From contig NZ_JAIQDI010000002.1 in assembly GCF_020034665.1 (NCBI RefSeq), positions 434,001-498,000 of the forward strand: a stretch of DNA of 64,000 nucleotides. Reading direction: 5' to 3'. The DNA comes from Niabella beijingensis (GTDB lineage: Bacteria; Bacteroidota; Bacteroidia; Chitinophagales; Chitinophagaceae). The notes under the pieces are model-generated. The model had not been told where the DNA came from, ran no database searches, and was given only the letters and a program-made list of their open reading frames with translations. The position numbers and the translations under genes were made by a program. This document shows positions 57,589 to 64,000 of the stretch, one piece after another; positions within the stretch are counted from its first letter, which is position 1; every line of letters begins with the position of its first letter.

Positions 57589-58641
57589 ATGAAGCCAGCA
57601 GGACGTATAGGTGTTAAAGAAATTGCACGAATGACCAACGTGTCTATTGCCACGGTAGACCGCGTATTGCATAACCGGCCCGGCGTATCGCCTGCTACCG
57701 AAAAGAAGATAAAAGCGATCATTAAAAAATACAATTACCAGCCGAATATACTGGCGCGTACACTGGCTTCCCGGAAGACGCTGAAACTGGCCACACTCAT
57801 ACCGTATGTTTCAAAAGAAACCACGTACTGGCAGGGGCCGCTGGATGGGATTGAACAGGGCGAAAATGAAGTACGTCAGTTTGGTATTACGGTAGATCGT
57901 TATTTTTTTGATCTGAATGATAACCGGAGCTTCCTGGATCAGGCAAAAAAGATCCTCCGGAACAAAGCAGATGGTGTGCTGATGGCGCCGCATTTCGTAA
58001 AGGATGCCGAAACATTCTCGCAGCAACTGAGTGCAAAGAACATCCCTTATGTATACATCAACTCCGATGTACCGGGACAGGGAAACTTAAGTTATATCGG
58101 ACCTCATCTTTTTCAGAGCGGTTATCTCGGTGGCCAGCTGGCGGACTTTCTTTGCAAGGAAGGAAACAATTACCTGGTGATCAATATTTCCAGGAGCCCG
58201 GACAGCTATTACTACCTTTTGAACAAAGAGGACGGCTTCAGGTCCTACTTCAACGGGCGTAAAAAGGAGAAGATCCTGAAAACGGATATCCAGAAGACCG
58301 ATTATGCTTCGATAAAAAAAGTGCTCGGCGCTGTATTGAAGAAGGAGAAGATCAACCTGATCTTTGTTACCAATTCCCGTGTATTTTATGTGGCCCGCTT
58401 TCTTGAGGAAGAAAACATAAAGAACATTCGCCTGATCGGCTATGACCTGATCGATAAAAATATCAGTTATCTCGAAAGCGGCACCATCGATTTCCTGATC
58501 TCCCAGAAGCCCCGGGAGCAGGCCTATCGCGGGATCCTGGCTTTGTATAATAAACTGATAAGAAGGGAGCCGGTGGAAAAGCAGCTGTTTATGCCTATTG
58601 ATATCATTACCCGTGAGAACTACAAATTTTATAAGAACTGA
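57589..58641 (+). CDS. LacI/GalR-family transcriptional regulator
   Basis: A 350-aa repressor. The N-terminal HTH reads IGVKEIARMTNVSIATVDRV then LHNRPGVSP, the LacI recognition helix and hinge. The C-terminal 280 residues form a periplasmic-binding-protein-like sensor (from LKLATLIPYVSKETTYWQGP), so the ligand is probably a sugar or related compound. It is the last gene of the 51.3-58.6 kb cluster and a natural controller of it. It ends before a bidirectional terminator at 58671-58692. Confidence 0.92.
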   Translation: MKPAGRIGVKEIARMTNVSIATVDRVLHNRPGVSPATEKKIKAIIKKYNYQPNILARTLASRKTLKLATLIPYVSKETTYWQGPLDGIEQGENEVRQFGITVDRYFFDLNDNRSFLDQAKKILRNKADGVLMAPHFVKDAETFSQQLSAKNIPYVYINSDVPGQGNLSYIGPHLFQSGYLGGQLADFLCKEGNNYLVINISRSPDSYYYLLNKEDGFRSYFNGRKKEKILKTDIQKTDYASIKKVLGAVLKKEKINLIFVTNSRVFYVARFLEEENIKNIRLIGYDLIDKNISYLESGTIDFLISQKPREQAYRGILALYNKLIRREPVEKQLFMPIDIITRENYKFYKN

Positions 58642-58670
58642 TTGACGGGCAGAACGTTTCCGGCAATAAA

Positions 58671-58692
58671 AAAACAGGCCGTAGCCTGTTTT
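58671..58692. terminator. Bidirectional terminator
   Basis: Perfect 9-bp stem AAAACAGGC / GCCTGTTTT with a 4-nt loop, between convergent lacI-type gene and the 48-aa gene. Confidence 0.88.
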
Positions 58693-58712
58693 ATCAATCA
58701 GGTAATGAAATA

Positions 58713-58859
58713 TTATTCTTTGCCGAAAAGATTGGCCACAGCGCCTTCCAGCATCGGGAATTTTTCCACGATGTAATTCTTAACAGCCTCCAGTGCTTTA
58801 TGGGCCTGTTCATCGCTGAGGTTCACCTCGGCTTTCAGTTTGTCGATTAATTCCTGCAT
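58713..58859 (-). CDS. 48-aa helical protein downstream of clpX
   Basis: Short gene: MQELIDKLKAEVNLSDEQAH, then KALEAVKNYIVEKFPMLEGA, then VANLFGKE and stop. The amphipathic helical pattern and LSDEQAHKALEAV-FP-LE layout recall short DUF2267/DUF2780-like helical proteins. It starts 46 bp after the clpX stop on the same strand and ends at a shared terminator, so it is likely co-transcribed with clpX. Role unknown; an adaptor or inhibitor of ClpXP is possible but speculative. Confidence 0.75.
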   Translation of the reverse strand: MQELIDKLKAEVNLSDEQAHKALEAVKNYIVEKFPMLEGAVANLFGKE

Positions 58860-58905
58860 ATAATAGTTTTTAGATGTTGTGATAGGATCCGGAACCGTCA
58901 GGCTG

Positions 58906-60153
58906 TCACGCCGCCTTTACCAGCCCCATTTTGCTCTTTTCAAATTTACGCCGTGCATAATCCCTTGTAAGTACGAACCGGGTTTCAGTGGCCGATGGCA
59001 GTTCATACATGGCGTCGGTAAGGATGCTTTCGCAGATGCTCCGCAGACCACGGGCACCCAGCTTGTACTCAACCGCCTTGTCTACCATAAAATCCAGAAC
59101 GGCCGGCTCTACTTCCAGTTCAATGCCCTCCAGTTCAAACAGTTTTTTATACTGTTTCATCAGCGCATTTTTCGGCTCGGTAAGGATCGCCCGCAACGTG
59201 GTGGCATCCAGGGGATCAAGATGGGTCACCACCGGTAAACGCCCCAGTAATTCGGGGATCAGTCCGAAGGTTTTCAGGTCCTGCGCATTTACAAAACGCA
59301 GCAGGTTCTTTTTCATATCCTCCTGTTCTTCCTTATCTACATTAAACCCGATGGTATTGGTCTGCACCCTGCGGGCAATGATCTTATCCACGCCATCAAA
59401 AGCCCCGCCGCAGATAAAGAGAATATTCTGGGTGTTTACTTTTATCAGTTTCTGATCCGGATGCTTACGGCCGCCCTGTGGTGGTACCAGCACATCGGTG
59501 CCTTCCAGCAGCTTCAGCAGGCCCTGCTGCACACCCTCGCCGCTTACATCACGGGTAATGCTGGGATTATCGCTTTTACGCGCCACTTTATCCAGCTCAT
59601 CGATGTAAACGATACCGCGTTCTGCGGCTTCCACATCATAATTACATACCTGTAATAAACGGGTCAGGATGCTTTCCACATCTTCACCCACATAACCTGC
59701 TTCTGTAAATACGGTAGCATCCACAATAGCGAACGGAACATTCAGCATTTTGGCAATGCTTCTGGCTAGGAGGGTTTTCCCGGTACCGGTTTCACCCACC
59801 ATGATGATATTGCTTTTTTCAATTTCAACATCATTGTGACCATCGATCTCCCTGTTCTTTTGTTTTAACCGTTTATAGTGATTGTAAACCGCCACTGCCA
59901 GTACTTTTTTGGCATCGTTCTGACCGATCACATATTCGTCCAGGAAGGCCTTTATTTCTACCGGCTTCCGTATGGACTGGTTGAATCCGCTGACACTCCG
60001 CGTGTCTTCACGGAAATGAAGCTCCTGGTTAATGATTTCCTGCGCGTGTTCCACGCAGTTCTCGCAGATATGCCCATCCTGTCCGGCAATCAGTATCTCT
60101 ACTTCGTCCCGGCTTCTTCCGCAAAATGAACATTTTAACACATTATCCGGCAT
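58906..60153 (-). CDS. clpX: ATP-dependent Clp protease ATP-binding subunit ClpX
   Basis: A 415-aa AAA+ unfoldase. N-terminal zinc-binding domain (CSFCGRS and CENCVEHA), Walker [11 protein letters not shown], Walker [12 protein letters not shown], and the pore loop GYVGEDVES. Complete and normal length. Feeds substrates to ClpP. It has its own -7 box (TAACTTTG, 60187-60180 on the minus strand) right after the terminator of the preceding clpP gene, so it can be expressed separately. Confidence 0.97.
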   Translation of the reverse strand: MPDNVLKCSFCGRSRDEVEILIAGQDGHICENCVEHAQEIINQELHFREDTRSVSGFNQSIRKPVEIKAFLDEYVIGQNDAKKVLAVAVYNHYKRLKQKNREIDGHNDVEIEKSNIIMVGETGTGKTLLARSIAKMLNVPFAIVDATVFTEAGYVGEDVESILTRLLQVCNYDVEAAERGIVYIDELDKVARKSDNPSITRDVSGEGVQQGLLKLLEGTDVLVPPQGGRKHPDQKLIKVNTQNILFICGGAFDGVDKIIARRVQTNTIGFNVDKEEQEDMKKNLLRFVNAQDLKTFGLIPELLGRLPVVTHLDPLDATTLRAILTEPKNALMKQYKKLFELEGIELEVEPAVLDFMVDKAVEYKLGARGLRSICESILTDAMYELPSATETRFVLTRDYARRKFEKSKMGLVKAA

Positions 60154-60179
60154 AGTCGAAAATATTAAGAATTAAACCA

Positions 60180-60187
60180 CAAAGTTA
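60180..60187 (-). promoter_or_regulatory. clpX -7 promoter box
   Basis: TAACTTTG on the minus strand, 26 nt before the clpX start; an exact TAnnTTTG match. No proper -33 element at 19 nt. Confidence 0.6.
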
Positions 60188-60190
60188 AAA

Positions 60191-60216
60191 AAAATCGCTG
60201 CAATCACAGCGATTTT
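60191..60216 (-). terminator. Terminator after the second clpP
   Basis: Perfect 10-bp stem AAAATCGCTG / CAGCGATTTT followed by a run of T on the minus strand. It separates clpP from clpX. Confidence 0.9.
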
Positions 60217-60255
60217 CCGTTTTTTAAGATTGTATTAGTAGTTTAGTGTATTTGT

Positions 60256-60903
60256 TTACAGCTGATCTACAATTTTATCTGCAATTCCGTAGGTAATGGC
60301 CTCTTTTGCATCCATCCAGTAATCGCGGTCAAAATCACGCATGATCTCCTCAACGGTCTTGCCGCAGTTGTCTGCCAGTATCTGGGCCCCGATAAGCTTC
60401 ACCCGTTGCGTTTGCCGGGCCTGTATCTCAAGATCGGAACTTACACCGCGTATAAAGCCACCGAGCGAAGGCTGGTGGATCATCACCTCTCCATGCGGAT
60501 AGATAAACCGCCTGCCTTTTTTCCCGCCGCTCAGCAGGATACTGCCCATGGAAGCTGCCAAGCCCATACAAATGGTACTTACCGGACTTTTGATCATCTT
60601 CATGGTATCATAGATCACCATCCCGCTTGTTACCACACCGCCGGGACTGTTGATGTAAAATTTGATCTCTTCTCCCGGCTTGTCGGCCTCCAGCAGCAAC
60701 AACTTTGTAGTTACTTCACGGGCGCTTTTGTCATCCACCACACCCCAGAGGTATACAGCCCTTTTTTCGAAGAACAATTGCTCCAGGCGTTTGTTCAGCA
60801 TCATCAGGTCGTCTCTTTTATCTGCATTTTCTTTCGGCTCCTCTTCCTCGCCATCGAAGCGGACAGGATCGAGCCATTTATCTGAATTTAAATTTGATAT
60901 CAT
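60256..60903 (-). CDS. clpP: ATP-dependent Clp protease proteolytic subunit (copy 2)
   Basis: A 215-aa ClpP with the full catalytic triad: Ser in GLAASMGSILL, His in MIHQPSLGG, Asp in DRDYWMDAKEAI. It differs from its neighbour in the handle region (GGFIRGVSSDLEIQ instead of the usual GGIGGQASDIEI) and has an acidic N-terminal extension (FDGEEEEPKENADKRDD). Located between clpP copy 1 and clpX, 28 bp after the former. Confidence 0.93.
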   Translation of the reverse strand: MISNLNSDKWLDPVRFDGEEEEPKENADKRDDLMMLNKRLEQLFFEKRAVYLWGVVDDKSAREVTTKLLLLEADKPGEEIKFYINSPGGVVTSGMVIYDTMKMIKSPVSTICMGLAASMGSILLSGGKKGRRFIYPHGEVMIHQPSLGGFIRGVSSDLEIQARQTQRVKLIGAQILADNCGKTVEEIMRDFDRDYWMDAKEAITYGIADKIVDQL

Positions 60904-60931
60904 AATATAAGTTTAAACGGAGAGGGAATCG

Positions 60932-61621
60932 TTATGCTCTTTTCTTTTTCTTATTTACCAGCAATACTTCGTCAATAAAACCATAATCCTTGGCTTCTGT
61001 TGCGGTCATCCATTTGTCGCGCTCAAAGTCCTTTTCGATCTGGTCGATCGGTTTCTCTGTATGGTTATTTACGATCTCGTACAGCTCTTTTTTCAATTTG
61101 CGGATCTCGTTTACGGTGATCTCGATATCACTGGCCTGTCCCCCGATGCCACCGCTGGGCTGGTGCATCATGATCCGGGCGTGTTTTAAGGCGGCCCGTT
61201 TCCCATGTGTGCCGGCGCCCAGCAATACGCAGGACATAGAAGCTGCCATACCGATACAGATGGTAGCCACATCAGGAGTTACATACTGCATGGTATCATA
61301 AACGCCCAGTCCGGCATAAACGCTGCCGCCGGGGCTGTTGATGTACATATTGATGTCGCGCACCCGGTCGGTACTGTCCAGGAACAGCAGCTGTGCCGTT
61401 ACGATATTGGCTACTTCATCATTGATAGGGTAGCCCAGAAAAATGATACGGTCCATCATCAACCGGCTGTACACATCCATTACGGCCACATTCATGGGCC
61501 GCTCTTCAATAATATTCGGCGTTAATGCAGTCACGAGGTGATTGCCGTAGCTGTGCAGGGTGTTGCTGGAAAGGCCCCTGTGCTTCACCGCATATTTTTC
61601 AAATTCCGAGTTATAAGTCAT
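60932..61621 (-). CDS. clpP: ATP-dependent Clp protease proteolytic subunit (copy 1)
   Basis: A 229-aa ClpP with Ser in GMAASMSCVLL, His in MMHQPSGG, and Asp in FERDKWMTATEAK. The handle region GGIGGQASDIEITV is canonical. Ends in a lysine-rich tail (NKKKKRA). It heads the clpP-clpP transcript. The two copies may form mixed rings, as ClpP1/ClpP2 do in other bacteria. Confidence 0.95.
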   Translation of the reverse strand: MTYNSEFEKYAVKHRGLSSNTLHSYGNHLVTALTPNIIEERPMNVAVMDVYSRLMMDRIIFLGYPINDEVANIVTAQLLFLDSTDRVRDINMYINSPGGSVYAGLGVYDTMQYVTPDVATICIGMAASMSCVLLGAGTHGKRAALKHARIMMHQPSGGIGGQASDIEITVNEIRKLKKELYEIVNNHTEKPIDQIEKDFERDKWMTATEAKDYGFIDEVLLVNKKKKRA

Positions 61622-61982
61622 AATTTATTTAAGTTACTGGTTAACTGTTCAAATTATCTGTTGTCCGTACAGTGATTCAGGATCACGGTACCGGTTTTAA
61701 AAGTAATCAAATATTTCTCCATTTACAAAATAGTGATTTTTAATGTCAGTTTGACCGGTTTGGAGGGCGAAAACGTCAGTCGGACATTTTTAAGACCCGG
61801 GAAATGCTGCCAGAACACTGAAAGGATCCTCCTTGTGGAGGACGCAACAGGACAACAGTACATTTCTTAACGCAGGCTTAAGCTCCAGGTAATATGGAAC
61901 GGATAGCTTTGAACGGAAGCCCGTTTTTATTTTGACGGTAAATAATAATATCTTTATACAAGCGGCTATAAAACAATAAAGC
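61622..61982. other. Non-coding gap between clpP and the phosphoesterase
   Basis: About 360 bp with the divergent promoters. A TCCTCC/GGAGGA hairpin lies near 61830. No gene or clear promoter consensus seen. Confidence 0.5.
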
Positions 61983-62798
61983 ATGAAACGCAAGGAGTTT
62001 TTGAAATGGGCCACTCCGGCCTTTTTATTACTGGCAAACGGGAATATCGCCCGCGCAGGAGAGCAGATGGATGCACTGATGAAAAAGAAAAAACGGGTCC
62101 GGTTTGCCATTGCCTCCGACATTCATTACGGACAGCCCGGCACCGATTATGACAATTATATAAAGAAGGCTGTTGCACGCATCAATGAAGAGCATGCCGG
62201 CAACCCCTTTGATTTCTGTATGCTCAATGGTGATATCGTGCACAATGACCCCGTACATTATCCGGCCGTTAAAGATCGCATCGGGCAATTGAAGATGAAG
62301 TATTATGTAACGCCCGGAAACCATGATATGGTGACCCCGGAGCATTGGGAACGCATCTGGAACCGGCCGGTAAACTATGACTTTACGGTAAACGGAACGG
62401 CATTCCTTGCCGGCACCACTTCCAACGAAAAAGGGGAATACATCTGCCCCGATCTGAAATGGATGGAGGAGCGGCTGGAAGCGCACAAACGGGCAAAGAA
62501 TATTTTTGTGATCGTTCATATCAACCCTGCCAAACTGACCACACACGGGATCGACTGCCCCGAATTCCTGGCGTTGCTAAAGCGGTATAAGAATGTGCGG
62601 GCTGTTTTTAACGGACATGATCATGACGAGGACGGCATCAAGAAAAAAGGGGAGATCCCTTTTGTTTTTGATGCGCATGTGGGGGGCGACTGGGGTACGG
62701 CCTACCGGGGGTTCCGGGTGGTGGAACTGCTGGAAGATGAAACGGTGCTGACCTATGTACTGAACCCGGATTCGAAAATAAACAACGCAACCCTGTAA
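61983..62798 (+). CDS. Secreted metallophosphoesterase
   Basis: A 271-aa calcineurin-like phosphoesterase. Metal-binding motifs in order: ASDIHYG (D-x-H), LNGDIVHND (GD), TPGNHDM (GNHD), FVIVHINPAK and FNGHDHDED (GH-x-H). An N-terminal export signal (MKRKEFLKWATPAFLLLANG with cleavage near ARAG) puts it in the periplasm. Substrate unknown. It lies between clpP and tig on the opposite strand, splitting the usual tig-clpP-clpX arrangement. Confidence 0.9.
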   Translation: MKRKEFLKWATPAFLLLANGNIARAGEQMDALMKKKKRVRFAIASDIHYGQPGTDYDNYIKKAVARINEEHAGNPFDFCMLNGDIVHNDPVHYPAVKDRIGQLKMKYYVTPGNHDMVTPEHWERIWNRPVNYDFTVNGTAFLAGTTSNEKGEYICPDLKWMEERLEAHKRAKNIFVIVHINPAKLTTHGIDCPEFLALLKRYKNVRAVFNGHDHDEDGIKKKGEIPFVFDAHVGGDWGTAYRGFRVVELLEDETVLTYVLNPDSKINNATL

Positions 62799-62997
62799 CG
62801 GCTGATGCCGGCCGGTTGCCAGTTCCCGGGGCAGTATCGATGTCGTCAATATCCTGAAGATAAATGATAAAGTAAGCAAGGTCAGAAAGGGGATCCTTGC
62901 TGCCACGGCGGGTCCGCCGGATCTTAATGTGGTCCGCGCCAGGAATCATCGGGACGGGTGACTTCCCGGCAGCCTCAAAATATACAATAAACAAAAA

Positions 62998-63018
62998 AAC
63001 CGCCCGGATGGGGCGGTT
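62998..63018 (-). terminator. tig terminator
   Basis: AACCGCCC / GGGCGGTT stem, followed by TTTTTTG on the minus strand, 22 bp after the tig stop. Confidence 0.88.
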
Positions 63019-63040
63019 CTGATACACAGATCTATTTCGA

Positions 63041-64000
63041 TTAATGGTGGTGATGCTGGTGCTCACTTACCATTTTAGAAAAATCTTCAACACTGATGGT
63101 GGTTGCCTTGGGTTTTATTTTTGTTTCTGCCCATTCAAATACCTTCTGCGATTGCAGGCGGTTGTAAGCATCCTCTACATATTTCCGGTCCTTCATCATA
63201 CGGCCGATATAATCATTTACCCAGGGCTGGTCGTCGGTCATGCCCATTGCACCTCCCATGTACTGGAAGAGTTGCTGACGGGCAAAATCCCTGATCTCAT
63301 CCGGTGCCACCTGGATCCCGTTGTCGGTAACGATTTTTTCGGTGATAAGGGTCCATTTCAGCTGGTTCAGGAAAGAAGGCATCTCTGCTTCGATCTGTTC
63401 CGGGGTTTTGGCCGGCTGTGGCTCGCCGCCTTCCTGGGGCTGGTTGTTCTGTGTTGTCAGCCAATTCTTAAGGAAGGCCTCAGGGAATTCGATCTTGGTA
63501 TCATCCACCAGTTTGTGAAACAGCTGGTCGTGGATCTGGTTGCGGCTTTGCGCTGCCCAGTAGTTATAGATCTCATCTTTTACCTTGGTTCTGAATGCTT
63601 CTTCTGTAGTTACATCTCCGGCGGGATAGAGCTGGGTAAAGAAAGCTTCATCCAGTGCTCTTTTTTCCAGCAGACCAACTTTTGTGATCTCCAGTTTAAA
63701 GGTCTTGTCTTTTGTGGCAGCTTCCTCTTTATTCAATCCCAGGTCCTGGGCAATAAAATCCAGTTCCTTCTCTTCAAAAGCCGTTCCCAGCTGGATCTGG
63801 ATGCTGTCTCCGGTTTTTTTGCCGTTCAGTTCCTTGCGTACCGCCGGTGCGAAATATTTTACCAGTAAGGAATTGTCCTTTTTGATACCGTTCTCGATCT
63901 CATTGCCTTCGGCATCGGTTTCGGTAAATGTTACGTTCACTACATTGTCGTCCGCCTCAACGGTTTCCTTGTCGGTCATGTTGCCATACCGGTTCTGAAG
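63041..64000 (-). CDS. tig: Trigger factor, C-terminal part
   Basis: Partial: the gene continues past the right edge (the frame is open through 64000). The visible 320 residues cover the middle and C-terminal chaperone domains: LQNRYGNMTDKETVEADDNV, FEEKELDFIAQDLGLNKEEA, FKLEITKVGLLEKRALDEAF and IVTDNGIQVAPDEIRDFARQ. Trigger factor binds the ribosome and holds nascent chains; the PPIase and ribosome-binding parts lie partly outside. The protein ends in SEHQHHHH, an unusual natural histidine tail. Same strand as clpP-clpX. Confidence 0.9.
   Translation of the reverse strand, partial: LQNRYGNMTDKETVEADDNVVNVTFTETDAEGNEIENGIKKDNSLLVKYFAPAVRKELNGKKTGDSIQIQLGTAFEEKELDFIAQDLGLNKEEAATKDKTFKLEITKVGLLEKRALDEAFFTQLYPAGDVTTEEAFRTKVKDEIYNYWAAQSRNQIHDQLFHKLVDDTKIEFPEAFLKNWLTTQNNQPQEGGEPQPAKTPEQIEAEMPSFLNQLKWTLITEKIVTDNGIQVAPDEIRDFARQQLFQYMGGAMGMTDDQPWVNDYIGRMMKDRKYVEDAYNRLQSQKVFEWAETKIKPKATTISVEDFSKMVSEHQHHHH

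Overview
The window comes from a Bacteroidota chromosome, probably Chitinophagales (a Niabella- or Chitinophaga-like organism). The evidence is Bacteroidota-type promoters (TTTG, about 19 nt, TAnnTTTG), absence of clear Shine-Dalgarno sequences, Bacteroidota-restricted families (TraE/F/I/J/K/M/N/O/Q, DUF932, Tat-tagged DegT proteins) and the housekeeping neighbourhood. Genus assignment is inference.

Positions 1 to about 34.8 kb are the right-hand part of an integrative conjugative element (ICE) of the CTnDOT type. It is visibly more AT-rich than the chromosome to its right, and its other end lies left of position 1. In order it holds: a partial ketopantoate reductase (1-350); mobC, the coupling protein (404-2458, -); a cargo island (2.6-7.6 kb) of an AraC regulator, two OsmC proteins, FrnE/DsbA, a PatB-like C-S lyase, RidA and an Lrp regulator; mobB relaxase and mobA (7.6-9.4 kb, -); a palindrome-rich region with a candidate oriT (9.4-10.1 kb); and the tra genes traA-traQ (10.1-22.7 kb, +), split by a strong terminator at 13.05 kb. 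Next come a small operon with a long structured leader, encoding an 85-aa protein and a degenerate receiver (22.7-23.7 kb, -); an XRE/S24 repressor divergent from dinB and a second dnaE (23.7-28.7 kb); two Xis2c/Xis2d-like HTH proteins (28.7-29.3 kb); six small genes of unknown or DUF932 type (29.4-32.8 kb, -); and an IntDOT-like tyrosine recombinase (33.4-34.7 kb, -). Two functions often found in such elements, TraP primase and the rteABC regulators, are not in the window.

From about 35 kb the sequence is ordinary chromosome. It has an OmpA-like lipoprotein, a secreted protein of unknown function, uvrA, a five-copy 102-bp tandem repeat, the replicative dnaE, an NlpC/P60 lipoprotein, a Wzx-like flippase in an operon with an M1 peptidase, an orphan oligopeptide-binding lipoprotein and a YdeI/DUF1801 protein.

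At 51.3-58.7 kb lies a catabolic-looking cluster: a lipoprotein predicted to be a beta-propeller, a DegT-family aminotransferase with a Tat signal, a secreted ceramidase-like hydrolase translationally coupled to it, a second Tat-tagged DegT aminotransferase, and a LacI regulator. A 41-bp palindrome with a central CG lies before the second aminotransferase. The window ends with protein quality control on the minus strand (tig, clpP, clpP, clpX, a 48-aa gene), interrupted by an oppositely oriented metallophosphoesterase.

Best candidates for something undescribed: the roughly 210-nt structured leader at 23.45-23.66 kb; the ICE-borne repressor-dinB-dnaE mutagenesis cassette with an operator between divergent promoters; the export-tagged PLP aminotransferase locus; and repeated intercistronic hairpins placed 15 nt before start codons in the 29-33 kb block. 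Everything here was read by eye; no database search was run.
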